From positions 248,001 to 312,000 of the forward strand of contig NZ_JABUNR010000002.1 in NCBI RefSeq assembly GCF_013343715.1: a DNA stretch of 64,000 bases, written 5' to 3'. This document shows, piece after piece, positions 35,259 to 44,385 of this stretch. Position numbers and translations under genes: made by a program. The notes below the pieces were generated by a model, which had not been told where the DNA came from, made no database searches, and worked only from the letters and a program-made list of their open reading frames with translations. Numbering within the stretch: position 1 is the first letter of the stretch; each line of letters opens with the position of its first letter. This DNA is from Mesobacillus harenae (GTDB lineage: Bacteria; Bacillota; Bacilli; Bacillales; Cytobacillaceae).

Positions 35259-36089
35259 TTAAAAGTTGAAGTTGTCTGGATCTGCACCGATCCGTTCATT
35301 TTTGTTTAATCCATTAAGCTGTTTCATTTCTTCTGCTGTTAATTCAAAATCAAAGATATCCGCATTTTCAATGATACGGTGTTCTTTAATCGACTTTGGA
35401 ATGGTTACGACCTCGTTTTGCAGGTCCCATCTTAGGATAATTTGAGCCGCCGACTTGCCATGTTTTTCTGCAATTTTGATAATCACTGGCTCAGACAAAA
35501 GCTCCCCTTGCTTCAGCGGGGACCATGCCTCCATCTGGATGCCTTCTTTTCGGCAGAACTCACGAACCTCAGGCTGAGCCAAATGCGGATGGTATTCAAT
35601 TTGGTTAACCATTGGTTTGATTTCAGCATCAGCTAGCACGTCTTCAAGGTGATGAACGTGAAAATTACTTACGCCGATCGCTCGAACACGGCCATCTTTG
35701 TATAACTTCTCCATTGCTTTCCAGGTTTCTTTGTATTTCCCTTTTACAGGCCAGTGCACCAGATAAAGATCCAAATATTCAAGGCCAAGTTTTTTTAAAC
35801 TTGTTTCATATGCTTCAAGCGTGGATTCATAGCCTTGATCGGAGTTCCAGACCTTTGATGTAATAAATAGTTCCTCACGAGGAATTCCTGCTTCTCGAAT
35901 TCCTTGGCCTACACCTTCTTCGTTTTTGTAGATGGCTGCGGTATCTATGCTGCGATAGCCATTTTTAATGGCATTCCTTACTGAATCAACGACTTCTGAG
36001 CCTTCCTTAACTTTAAAAACTCCCAGCCCGAACCACGGCATTTTTACACCATTATGTAATGTAGTTGTATCCTGTAAACTCTTCGGCAT
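35259..36089 (-). CDS. yvgN: Aldo/keto reductase, YvgN-like glyoxal/methylglyoxal reductase, 276 aa
   Basis: NADPH-dependent (beta/alpha)8 reductase that detoxifies reactive aldehydes such as methylglyoxal. The AKR5-type signatures are all present: LHNGVKMPWFGLGVFKV at the N-terminus, GYRSIDTAAIYKNE with catalytic D and Y, ITSKVW (lysine), LYLVHWP (histidine), GVSNF and the cofactor motif IPKSIKEHRIIENADIFDF. The sequence closely follows B. subtilis YvgN as I recall it. ATG has AGGAGGGG upstream. Monocistronic with its own terminator. Confidence 0.93.
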   Translation of the reverse strand: MPKSLQDTTTLHNGVKMPWFGLGVFKVKEGSEVVDSVRNAIKNGYRSIDTAAIYKNEEGVGQGIREAGIPREELFITSKVWNSDQGYESTLEAYETSLKKLGLEYLDLYLVHWPVKGKYKETWKAMEKLYKDGRVRAIGVSNFHVHHLEDVLADAEIKPMVNQIEYHPHLAQPEVREFCRKEGIQMEAWSPLKQGELLSEPVIIKIAEKHGKSAAQIILRWDLQNEVVTIPKSIKEHRIIENADIFDFELTAEEMKQLNGLNKNERIGADPDNFNF

Positions 36090-36770
36090 ACTATCCCCTC
36101 CTATTTCATCTCTTACCGATTATATTCTCTCATATTTTTACAAAAAGTATTAATTATAAGCTCTAGACACTAACTAAATATTTTCCTGTTTATAGAGTTA
36201 ACCCTTCAATCGTTTCCTTATATAGTCAGTTTCTCTCACCCTTAAAAGCAACCTTATTAGACACGAGATCCTCCCATTGTCTGGTTCTCACAATTCAGAC
36301 ACAGGTTTGGCAATAAAACTGGTTTTGTGATGCATAAATCAAAGTGAATGATGGATAAATCGCCTTGATTGATACATAAATCTCTTTTAATGATGGATTA
36401 ATTCAAAAAAGACTTTAAATCATAAAAAATCGTATCAAAGGGAGGATTTTATTGATCAAGTCTGTCGAACAACCTGACAGGTCGATAAAATACTGGTTCT
36501 CCTAACTACGACAATCTTACAGTTTAGCCTTTTAAGGAGGGGGGATTAAATTGAACTAATGATTAATAGGTAAGTAGAGCTTACCACTTGTCCGAATAGG
36601 AAATTTTTCCGTGTCTAAAGTTGGGAATATTGAAAAATCTGTTGTAATTTGTCACTGTAAATTTTATGATGAAATTATAAATATTTACTTTTATCAGGTA
36701 ATAGATTGAAGTAGTGATTTGTACCTACCATTCTATTAAATTTAAAAGTTATAGGTGGGAACAATAGAGC
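36090..36770. other. Intergenic region upstream of the membrane protein/GGDEF-HD-GYP genes
   Basis: About 680 bases. It holds a 17-codon frame with GGGAGG at 36452-36505 (TTG start) and, near 36540, AAGGAGGGGGG followed by TTG AAC TAA, a ribosome site with only a two-codon frame. These may be leader peptides or remnants of a decayed gene. No structured RNA or repeat was recognised. Confidence 0.3.
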
Positions 36771-37373
36771 ATGGTATTCGACGGAATAATATTATCATTT
36801 ATTGTAGGGTTTTTGCGAAAAGGCAATTTAAAGGCCATGTATACGTTACAACTCAATTGGGGCTGGGTGTTCCCTTTGTTGCTGGTGTTTCAGATTGGTG
36901 TATTCTCACTGCAAAATAAAATTGAAACCCTTGGCCAGATCAGCGGTTACCTTTACATCGCTGTATATATAGTAGGGTTAACTTTCTTATTCCTAAACCG
37001 AAATCACCCTGGATTTAACTTAATTTTAGCGGGGGTATTTCTTAACTTTCTTGTCATGGTGGTAAACGGAGGCAGGATGCCCGTTTCTGCGGAAGCGGCA
37101 GCCGTATTGGACCCCAGCTATATTGCCGCCCTTAAAGACGGATTGTACGCTAAGCATGCGCTTTTAACTGAAGCTTCCAAACTCGGATTTTTAGGTGATA
37201 TTATTCCTTTATCTGATCCTTATCCACGTACCCAGATTATCAGCATCGGCGATGTTATAATGAACGTGGGAATTTTCTTATTTATCCAGCATTTGATGCT
37301 CGATCATCTCAAAGAAGGAAACGATACTGATGATGCTGCCGCCCCTCTTTTAAAAGGAGGTGAGATAAGTTGA
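36771..37373 (+). CDS. Five-helix membrane protein, DUF5317-like, 200 aa
   Basis: Polytopic protein with hydrophobic segments around 3-15, 30-48, 58-76, 83-98 and 157-175, and the conserved-looking central segment VVNGGRMPVSAEAA. I believe this is the DUF5317 family, which has no known function. The tail is acidic and polar. Its stop overlaps the start of a 27-codon frame, and the GGDEF-HD-GYP gene follows after a terminator, suggesting a link to c-di-GMP signalling or membrane sensing. Confidence 0.7.
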   Translation: MVFDGIILSFIVGFLRKGNLKAMYTLQLNWGWVFPLLLVFQIGVFSLQNKIETLGQISGYLYIAVYIVGLTFLFLNRNHPGFNLILAGVFLNFLVMVVNGGRMPVSAEAAAVLDPSYIAALKDGLYAKHALLTEASKLGFLGDIIPLSDPYPRTQIISIGDVIMNVGIFLFIQHLMLDHLKEGNDTDDAAAPLLKGGEIS

Positions 37374-37453
37374 AAAAGACAACATTATTATATAATGCAA
37401 TTATTCTAGGTTCTTTAATTATTGCACTAACTTCTGGTTTCAAGCTAACCTAA
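37370..37453 (+). CDS. 27-aa single-helix peptide
   Basis: TTG start behind AAAGGAGGTGAG, overlapping the stop of the membrane protein gene. The product is one hydrophobic helix (MKKTTLLYNAIILGSLIIAL...). An intrinsic terminator follows ten bases after the stop. The strong ribosome site and operon end position support translation. It may be a small membrane partner of the upstream protein; function unknown. Confidence 0.55.
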   Translation: MKKTTLLYNAIILGSLIIALTSGFKLT

Positions 37454-37463
37454 CACTGAAATA

Positions 37464-37503
37464 GGGAGAAGCTGATGTTACAATCACTTCTCCCTTCTAT
37501 TTT
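37464..37503 (+). terminator. Terminator after the 27-aa peptide
   Basis: GGGAGAAG / CTTCTCCC stem followed by TTCTATTTTA. Confidence 0.75.
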
Positions 37504-37524
37504 ATAAATGAGAGTGATTTTATC

Positions 37525-39345
37525 ATGCAGGCATTAAAAAAATCATATAATTTATACTTGTTATTCATTGCCGTTGTTGGTATCGGTACTTTTTTAAAGT
37601 TTACTCAAGTTCAGTTGGACCCAAATGGGCAGACTGTGACAATTTTCGCTCTTGTTGGCTCAATTCTTCTTTTAAATCACTATAGAATTATCATTCCTCC
37701 AAATGGAAACTGTATTTCTATGGATTCGGCAATTTTTCTGGCAAGTATTTTTTTGTTTGGTCTTGACCTAACTTTAAACATTTTATTTCTTTATACCGTA
37801 ATATATTGGGTCTATCAATGGAAGGTAGAATGGTGGAAGCACGTTTTTAACTTTTCAACCTATAGCATAATGATTATTTTAGCCGACTTTTCGTTTATCT
37901 TTACCGGAGGCCAGGTTGGCAGTATTGATACTTCTAATCTCTTCCCATATATTGTATCGATGACCGTTTATTTTCTTTTAAACACGATCCTTATTTCTAT
38001 TTATTTTCTTCTGGCTGAACGTGATGGCCTTAAGAATTTACTATCAGAACTCATGAAGGACAAGACCTTCATGGTTAGCTACTTCAATATCTTTCTGCTT
38101 TCTTTTGTTGTGGCTATACTACTAGATTCTGTAGGCCTGTTTGGGCTATTTCTGTTTGTCAGTATTGCTATGCTGCTGTCCATTGCGTTTATTCAGCATT
38201 TCGAGCAATATCAGGAGGTTTCCAACAAAGCGAACAAAGACTATTTAACGGGCTTAAATAACCATGGCTATTTTAAAGAGATATTAGAAACCCAGATCAC
38301 TGATGCAAAAGAAACTGGCCAGGTACTAAGCTTGTCCCTAATTGACCTTGATGATTTTAAAAAATATAACGATGTATACGGGCATATCCAGGGAGATAAG
38401 CTTCTGAGAGATTTCGGAACTCTAATCGAAGCGCAAGCCCAAGCAGATGATTATACTGTTGCCCGTTATGGCGGTGAAGAGTTTGCGATACTAATGCCTG
38501 CTGCAGACAAGAACGCTGCTTTGATATTTATGGACAGACTAAGGAAGCTTGTAAATGACACCCACTTCGATGGGGTTGAAGCTCTTCCCTATGGCTGTTT
38601 ATCCTTTTCGGCTGGTATTGCTCAGCTAGAAAAAGGAACCTATAACAGTGCCGAAATTCTCACCAAAGCAGATCAAGCCATGTATCATGCCAAATCACTT
38701 GGTAAGAACCTGGTTGAAATATACAATGAACAAACAGAATACCTGACTGAAGACTCTCAGACTTTTGCGAAACAGCTTGAAGAAGCAGAACAGCAGCTCA
38801 AAATCTTTCTTTCAAAAGACGTATACACCTACCGGCACAGTAAACGTGTGTTCCAATATGCCGTTGATTTTGGAAGGAAGCTGAATTTAAGCGAACATGA
38901 GCGTAAAGTTTTAACGCTTGGTGCTTTGGTTCATGATATCGGAAAGCTCGAGGTACCGCGCGATATCATCAATAAGAAGGGAAAGCTTGAGCCAATTGAA
39001 TGGGAAATTATGAAAAAGCATGTTATTTTCGGCAAAGAAATTATCTCGACAAACAAACAGCTTGAAGAGTTGATTCCGCTCGTTGAGCTTCATCATGAAC
39101 GCTTAGATGGCAAAGGCTACCCACATGGATTAAAGGGTGACAACATTCCTAAGCTGGCCCGGATTTTGTGTATTATTGATTCCTTCGATGCTATGACAAC
39201 AGAACGCCCATACCAAAAAACAAAAACATTCGAAGAAGCGATACGAGAATTAAGAGAATGCTCCGGAAAACAATTCGATCCCGCCTACGTCGAACCATTC
39301 ATCCAGCTAATCCAGCAAAACCATAAATTCACCAAAATAGGATAA
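37525..39345 (+). CDS. Membrane GGDEF-HD-GYP protein (c-di-GMP synthesis and hydrolysis), 606 aa
   Basis: Six or seven N-terminal helices (about 1-230) form a membrane sensor. A GGDEF domain follows (about 235-400) with DYLTGLNNHGYF and an intact GGEEF active site at 316-320; the RxxD inhibitory site is absent (the equivalent stretch reads ADDY). An HD-GYP domain (about 430-600) has HSKRVFQYA, VHDIGKLEVP and HHERLDGKGYP intact. It can therefore both make and degrade c-di-GMP, cleaving to pGpG or GMP. ATG is preceded by GAGAGTGAT. It lies next to the DUF5317-like gene, with two c-di-GMP riboswitches within 7 kb on either side. Confidence 0.93.
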   Translation: MQALKKSYNLYLLFIAVVGIGTFLKFTQVQLDPNGQTVTIFALVGSILLLNHYRIIIPPNGNCISMDSAIFLASIFLFGLDLTLNILFLYTVIYWVYQWKVEWWKHVFNFSTYSIMIILADFSFIFTGGQVGSIDTSNLFPYIVSMTVYFLLNTILISIYFLLAERDGLKNLLSELMKDKTFMVSYFNIFLLSFVVAILLDSVGLFGLFLFVSIAMLLSIAFIQHFEQYQEVSNKANKDYLTGLNNHGYFKEILETQITDAKETGQVLSLSLIDLDDFKKYNDVYGHIQGDKLLRDFGTLIEAQAQADDYTVARYGGEEFAILMPAADKNAALIFMDRLRKLVNDTHFDGVEALPYGCLSFSAGIAQLEKGTYNSAEILTKADQAMYHAKSLGKNLVEIYNEQTEYLTEDSQTFAKQLEEAEQQLKIFLSKDVYTYRHSKRVFQYAVDFGRKLNLSEHERKVLTLGALVHDIGKLEVPRDIINKKGKLEPIEWEIMKKHVIFGKEIISTNKQLEELIPLVELHHERLDGKGYPHGLKGDNIPKLARILCIIDSFDAMTTERPYQKTKTFEEAIRELRECSGKQFDPAYVEPFIQLIQQNHKFTKIG

Positions 39346-39360
39346 CTGGTGACGATAACT

Positions 39361-39373
39361 GGTGACAGGCACC
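39361..39373 (+). repeat. Dispersed element GGTGACAGGCACC, extended by ATCC
   Basis: Copy just after the stop of the GGDEF-HD-GYP gene. The segment ATAACTGGTGAC is duplicated immediately to its left. Confidence 0.75.
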
Positions 39374-39395
39374 ATCCAATTATTTTCCAAACAAA

Positions 39396-39427
39396 TAGAG
39401 CTGGCAACCTGCCAGCTCTATTTTTTT
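39396..39427 (+). terminator. Terminator of the GGDEF-HD-GYP gene
   Basis: Perfect 11-bp stem TAGAGCTGGCA / TGCCAGCTCTA with loop ACC and seven Ts. Confidence 0.9.
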
Positions 39428-40082
39428 ATTGAAGACAAAGGATATATGGAGATTTACCAAGTGATTACCAGGTCATTACCAAGTAATTACACGGTGACAG
39501 GCACCATCCATAAATTTACTTTCTCAGCTCACTGTACTGGACAGCAATTCTATTCTCCGGGTTCTTGTCCACGGTGTACAATACAAGGAGGAAAAGCCAT
39601 TCTATTGGTTTCATTAAGAGATAGACGATGTCAGCTGACCATTCTGTGTTAATATGCCTGCTGATTGGATATCCGTAACTGTTATATAAACCGCGGATCA
39701 CTTTGTGCGTATTTGGCATTTGAGAATGTTTTGAAAGGAATTTGCAGCCGGAATCGGGCGGTGATAATTTATAAGGATTTTTCAACAAAACATGAAGATA
39801 CTAAACAGTGTCTCAGCTAGAAAAGGAATTTATTACATCAAACCTGCTCTATTCTTTTCGTTAATACTTTGAATCACAACAGTAGACTCGAAGCTGTCTC
39901 TATGAATCGGCCAAATTGCAAACAGGTTTAGAAAGTGACTCGGACGTGAAAAGAAACAAGTGATTGCATAGAAAAAAGGCTAATCACAAAGGACCACCTC
40001 AAAAAGAAAGACAGTAATTGATATTCATTGGTATGGATTAATCTACTTTGAGGGGAAATTATAAGTAATGGAGGAAAGCTAT
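39428..40082. other. Intergenic region with a dispersed element and no convincing gene
   Basis: About 650 bases. A second GGTGACAGGCACCATCC copy lies at 39493-39505 plus the following ATCC. Open frames here lack ribosome sites and look random. The right end must hold the DJ-1/PfpI-like gene promoter. Confidence 0.35.
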
Positions 40083-40760
40083 ATGGCAAAAGTTTTAGCA
40101 GTGCTATCAAGCGGCTACAAGGATGAGAAAAATAAATACGAAACTGGCTGGTGGGGAGAAGAACTTTTTGCTCCGTTAGAAGCTCTTGAAAAGGCAGGTC
40201 ACCAGGTTGACCTTGCTTCCCCGCTAGGAGGAAATCCAGACGTAGATCAGGTTAGTCTTTTACCTGAATATGACCCAGAAGGCACTTACAAGGCCCTATA
40301 TGAGTCAGGAAGAGCAGAAGATACGCAAAAAATATCTGACATAAATCCAAAAGAATATGATGTAGTTTTAATAGTTGGTGGCCATGGTGCTATGTACGAT
40401 CTAGCAAGAGATGAGGACCTTCATCGTATTATTAATACGATTTATGATAATGGAGGAATCGTCGCTGCTGAATGTCATGGACCAGCCCCTCTTATATGGA
40501 CATTAAGGCCCGATGGAAAGAGTATAATAGCAGGAAAAAAAGTGACTGGCTACCCGGATGAAATTGAGCCAGAGGGCCTGCTGGAAATTTTACCATTTAG
40601 CCTTGAACAAGAAATGGCCAATATCGCTTCGTACGATAAAGGTGACTTAAGTAAACAGGGATACGCTGTATGGGCTGATGAGCAAATTATTACAAGCCGG
40701 GACCCTTTCTCTTCTGAATTAATGGGTGAGGAACTGGTTAAAGCTCTTGAAAACAAATAA
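40083..40760 (+). CDS. DJ-1/PfpI-family protein (Hsp31-like), 225 aa
   Basis: Class I glutamine-amidotransferase-like fold. Motifs: VLAVLSSGYKDEKNKYETGWWGEELFAP (broken here only for description; the ETGWWGEEL part marks the Hsp31-like branch), LIVGGHGAMYDLA, and the nucleophile elbow AAECHGPAPL with C131 followed by histidine. Such proteins act as glyoxalase III, chaperones or deglycases. A second ATG 15 bases upstream is part of the ribosome site; GGAGG is correctly spaced for ATG 40083. Nearby YvgN also handles methylglyoxal, though not in the same operon. Confidence 0.85.
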   Translation: MAKVLAVLSSGYKDEKNKYETGWWGEELFAPLEALEKAGHQVDLASPLGGNPDVDQVSLLPEYDPEGTYKALYESGRAEDTQKISDINPKEYDVVLIVGGHGAMYDLARDEDLHRIINTIYDNGGIVAAECHGPAPLIWTLRPDGKSIIAGKKVTGYPDEIEPEGLLEILPFSLEQEMANIASYDKGDLSKQGYAVWADEQIITSRDPFSSELMGEELVKALENK

Positions 40761-40828
40761 CTATGAGGTTAATTAGCAGAAAAATCCCAGCAATTTACCA
40801 GATCGTTCTCTAAATCTTCCAAATAAAA

Positions 40829-40861
40829 AGCCTGCTCCCCTATGCCAAGGTGAGCAGGCTT
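40829..40861. terminator. Bidirectional terminator between convergent genes
   Basis: AAGCCTGCTC / GAGCAGGCTT stem, T-rich on both sides, between the DJ-1-like and acetamidase genes. Confidence 0.85.
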
Positions 40862-40943
40862 ATTCGCTTCTATTATTCTACATTTAATGTAGACTGTCTC
40901 GGCGGGAGCAGGTGTTTACCCCCAGCTTCATTTTCCAATCACT

Positions 40944-41849
40944 CTATTCAAACAGGCTGACTTGATAGGCATCTAATATATATTTTGGAACTAAAAACCT
41001 TGCAGTGATTAGTGGATCAACAATTTGTGATACTTGGACCTGTCCAGCAGCACTGAAAAGCATAGTCAGTTCAGCTATCGTCAAATCTGTATGCGGTAGC
41101 AAGGTATCAACGAAAAGCTCGACTGCTTTTTTAGCAGCTTCGTCAAGTGTCTCCATTGAAACAATGGCTGCTACACCCTCGTCATTTTCTACAAATGGGA
41201 AAGGAATTGATTTTCCTTTAATAACTTCCAATGTTACCGTTACTTTTCCGGGAATCTCCACGCCTGAGACGCCAATTTCTCCGTCACCCATGGCTGCGTG
41301 CAAATCTCCAAGTCCAAACAAGGCACCCTCTTGAAAAACAGGGAAATACAGAGTCGCTCCTGTAGTAATGGACTTCGTGTCCATGTTGCCGCCATGCGCA
41401 CCTGGAGTACCACAGGAGACCGGCTCTCCTTCTGGGGCAACACCAATTACACCGATCATCGGATTTAATGGGAGTTTTAGCTTCTCATTGAATACCGCTT
41501 TCCCATCCACAATGGGCACCATTTTTACCGTGAATTCGTCAATTCGATGACCCATAACGCCTAGCCCAGGTCCTGTAGCGAGAACTCCTTTGTTGCCTAG
41601 CTCGATATTATCAATTTTCACCTTTAAAATATCACCTGGCTGAGCATCTTCCACATAAATTGACCCAGTGGCAGGGTTAATCTGATTCCAATCAATCGAA
41701 TTAAACGATGCGTCCTCAGACTCAATTTGGTTCTGGAAGCAATCATACGTCTCAACCACCACCTGAGAACCGGACGGCACCTTCAGCGCAGTTTGATTTT
41801 CTTTACTGAACGCATAGAAATAGGTTTCCTTTGCTAATGTTTGTGGCAT
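40944..41849 (-). CDS. Acetamidase/formamidase family protein, 301 aa
   Basis: Amide hydrolase of the FmdA/AmdA family, releasing ammonia from formamide or acetamide. Family hallmarks are ATGSIYVEDAQPGDILKVKI, TGPGLGVMGH, PGAHGGNMDTK and the acidic LGDLHAAMGDGEI segment that carries metal ligands. The length suits the shorter Bacillus type. ATG has GGGGAG. It stands alone, so its role is probably nitrogen scavenging; the substrate is not defined. Confidence 0.9.
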   Translation of the reverse strand: MPQTLAKETYFYAFSKENQTALKVPSGSQVVVETYDCFQNQIESEDASFNSIDWNQINPATGSIYVEDAQPGDILKVKIDNIELGNKGVLATGPGLGVMGHRIDEFTVKMVPIVDGKAVFNEKLKLPLNPMIGVIGVAPEGEPVSCGTPGAHGGNMDTKSITTGATLYFPVFQEGALFGLGDLHAAMGDGEIGVSGVEIPGKVTVTLEVIKGKSIPFPFVENDEGVAAIVSMETLDEAAKKAVELFVDTLLPHTDLTIAELTMLFSAAGQVQVSQIVDPLITARFLVPKYILDAYQVSLFE

Positions 41850-42023
41850 GTTGCTACTCCCCTTTTAAAACTCTTTTATTTATTATAAAACAATAGAGTG
41901 TATTTTGCGTAATCATTAGACTATTTTCATAACTCCGCTATTCGTATACCAAGCATAGCTTAATGGCCTAAGCGGTTAAAGGTTGTTCAACACGAACCAA
42001 ACGGCAACCTGGGCAAGCTCAAT

Positions 42024-42452
42024 TTAGTTCTTTTTCGTATAATTCCCGCCAAAGGAGACGTTCAGTCCGCCATATACGGTGCACTCGTCGCTTGCTTCAA
42101 TGGCTAGGACTCCGTCATTCCCCATAACAAACTCTAACCGGCAGCCCTCGCCCCAGTTTGTCGGGTCCTCAACTCGGTCATCAAATACAGCGGTATCATT
42201 GCTAGTATAATAGGCTATACCTTCAATATCTCCTATGTTTTGTCCAAGCATAGAATGTAAATGGAAAGAAAATCGGAGCGGATTCGTGTTGGTAATTTTA
42301 ATTTCTTCTATATACCCTTCCTTGTTTTCAACAGTGTGATCCCATGTTCCTTCCCATATCGAAAACTCTGTATTTCGGTATGGCTTCGGACGGGATACTT
42401 TTTCCGGAGGCTTCTCGGTATGCACAATCGTTCCATTACCGCGGAAAATCAT
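42024..42452 (-). CDS. Unrecognised protein, possibly 5'-truncated, 142 aa as annotated
   Basis: No known family. The C-terminal part has a beta-rich look with a glycine/aromatic ending (ECTVYGGLNVSFGGNYTK), as in small lipocalin-like or lysozyme-inhibitor-like domains. The ATG at 42452 has no ribosome site. The frame is open and coding-like much further upstream (to 42566, including LLGTGTEDVFVYEVTNS) but has no ATG, GTG or TTG start. An ATG one frame off at about 42536 suggests a single-base loss near the original start. It may therefore be a decayed gene. Confidence 0.45.
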   Translation of the reverse strand: MIFRGNGTIVHTEKPPEKVSRPKPYRNTEFSIWEGTWDHTVENKEGYIEEIKITNTNPLRFSFHLHSMLGQNIGDIEGIAYYTSNDTAVFDDRVEDPTNWGEGCRLEFVMGNDGVLAIEASDECTVYGGLNVSFGGNYTKKN

Positions 42453-42604
42453 TTTATATTTATCGAAATCTTCTATACTATTCGTTACTTCATATACAAA
42501 AACATCTTCAGTACCGGTGCCCAGGAGGGAATCTGCATGGTTTATAAATAAGGGGTGAAATTCCTCTTAATTAGAAAAAAGCTCAAAATGGAGGATTAAA
42601 TAGA

Positions 42605-42734
42605 GGGAAAGATTCCGCCTATTTAAGTCAAAAACCTAAAAATCGATCATTTTGCTTTACTTAACGGGAAAATCTCCGCTTACATACCCAAACCGAGCTC
42701 TATTCTGCAGTATAACGGTAAAATTTCCGCTTAT
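42605..42734. repeat. Three degenerate copies of a 20-bp unit, GGGAAAATCTCCGCTTA type
   Basis: Copies at 42605-42624, 42664-42683 and 42715-42734 share G-G-(G/T)-A-A-A-(A/G)-A/T-T-x-T/C-C-C-G-C. Spacings are 59 and 51 bases. The rest of the gap 42567-43042 has no ORF with a ribosome site. Confidence 0.6.
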
Positions 42735-43042
42735 TTTATAGATCACTGATTACTGAATTAAGGATAAACATAACAATTAGCATATGAATTCTCACGCTGA
42801 CAAAAATTCATGTCATCATGTTAAAAGGGGTGAGAATTACAAGGTTTTTTCACCGTTCATTTTATTAAAAACCCAGATTTATCAACAAAAAAGAAGCAGT
42901 CTAATTCAGTTGCGAATGGGAGTGCTAATTGGTGTGCTAATTTAGTTTTAGTATTCGAAAACCGAACCCGTTACGATAAGGCATCTGCGTTTGTTAATTA
43001 AATATCGGCACGAAGTACAACCGGCAATCTCACTCTGATTTT

Positions 43043-44176
43043 TCACATTTTATAATTCTGTTCCGAGATGGAGTTGTGAAGCGGAATAACTGTGGCTTGC
43101 TCCATTTGAATCTGTTTGAACCCGGTTATCTCTTTTAGGGAAGCGTTCATAACACCCATAGCAATAATCCACGAAATGGCTGTTAGGCAAATCTGGGCAA
43201 AAGGGAGGCCTAGAACTTGCGGCCATTCTGTATTCCACATGGCATGCATGAATACAACAATCGCAAATATCCTTAAAAATCGGCTATCCTTCAGCATAGA
43301 CCATTCAAACGCCTTGTCCCCTTTTACCATACAAATCGCCGCTCCTGATAAAGCCGCCCAGACAATATGGCCCCCAGGTGCTAATACCCCTCGCCAAAAG
43401 ATGGTTGAATACATAGATTCCAGGGTACCAGTATACAAGACCATTCTTAACGCATACCCTGCTGACTCAAAGGCAGAAAACCTGTGCCGACGGCAGCACC
43501 GATTAACAATCCGTTGAATATGTATTTAACCTGTCTGTCTTTTAAAAACCAAATAATAGCGAGTACCTTGGCCGCTTCTTCAACTATTCCGACCATGATC
43601 ACACTAGTACTGCCAGAGAACTCGAACAGAAAAACGGCGATTATGAGTGATAAAATCCCGCCAGTAAATAAGATCTTCGTTATTTTATAAATTGAGATGT
43701 TTTGAGGGACATTCATTTCCCAAAAGAAAATTAGAATAGTCAGCGGAACCATGAATGAGCCAAGAATAATCAGCCCCGGAAGAAAATTAGGGTTTTAAAC
43801 TCTTCAACACCAATGTACATACCAAAATAAAGCAGGCCGACAATCAGGAAAACCTGGGCAAACAGCCAATGCCGCGGCCAGCTGTCCAGCACGTTCTCAA
43901 TTGCTGGCGTTGTTTGGCTCGTTCCTACAAAGAAAAGTTTCTCGGCGTCTTCTTCCGTATGCTTTATAAAAACGCTTGAAAAAACTTCTTTGATTTCATA
44001 TCAATTGGGGTGTTAATGCCCGCAACTGCATTACTCCTGCTGGCGATTCCGCTAAATCTTATAGGCGACTCATTAAGCTCAAATGGTTGTGCGGCTCCTG
44101 GTTGGAGAGATGCTCCGCAATTGGTACAAAATTTGGCATCACCATCGTTAGCTTCGTGGCAGCTTTCACATAACAT
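43043..44176 (-). pseudogene. prsW: PrsW-family membrane protease with N-terminal zinc ribbon, broken by three frameshifts
   Basis: Three consecutive minus-strand frames join into one protein. The first (from 44176) starts MLCESCHEANDGDAKFCTNC, a zinc ribbon. It shifts at an A6 run (43979-43984) into KHTEEDAEKLFFVGT...YFGMYIGVEEFK; shifts again at T4 (43793-43796) into NPNFLPGLIILGSFMVP with the catalytic-type GIVEEAAKV; and shifts at A4 (43477-43480) into SAFESAGYALRMVLYTG and the family ends RGVLAPGGHIVWAAL and HAMWN. Each junction is repaired by one extra base in a homopolymer, giving about 378 aa. PrsW proteases start regulated cleavage of anti-sigma factors. Either a decayed gene or sequencing error. 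Confidence 0.8.
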
Positions 44177-44235
44177 ACCTGATTCCCCCTTTTACCCTAT
44201 CCATAATATCGAATAAGATGAACAAATTTTTATAT

Positions 44236-44261
44236 TTAATCTATTCGACAAAATTCGATAT
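44236..44261 (+). promoter_or_regulatory. Possible SigD-type promoter of the riboswitch/zinc-ribbon gene
   Basis: TTAA, 14-base spacer, TTCGATAT (6 of 8 to GCCGATAT), ending about 13 bases before the aptamer. An alternative SigA -10, TAAAAT, lies at 44264-44269. Weak evidence. Confidence 0.2.
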
Positions 44262-44273
44262 GGTAAAATAGAG

Positions 44274-44352
44274 TTGGGCAAATTTTACGAAAGTAAAAGA
44301 CGCAAAGCCACGGGCCTAAACCATATAAAATGACACGGCAGCCGGGTTGCCA
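44274..44352 (+). promoter_or_regulatory. Cyclic-di-GMP-I (GEMM) riboswitch
   Basis: TTGGGCAAATTTTACGAAAG, then GACGCAAAGCC (44299-44309), GGGCCTAAACC, ACGGCAGCCGGGTTGCC: near-consensus c-di-GMP-I aptamer including the P1 arms GGGCAA / TTGCC. Directly after it, TTGCC-AAGAT-GGCAA and CAAGAT/ATCTTG form alternative hairpins that would compete with P1, a plausible switch. Confidence 0.92.
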
Positions 44353-44385
44353 AGATGGCAAATCTTGATAAAGAGAGGGACCCCC

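Noticed and set aside
39362..39652. 96-codon frame after the GGDEF-HD-GYP gene
   Set aside because: Begins in the dispersed repeat, crosses a terminator, has no ribosome site and no domain-like composition.
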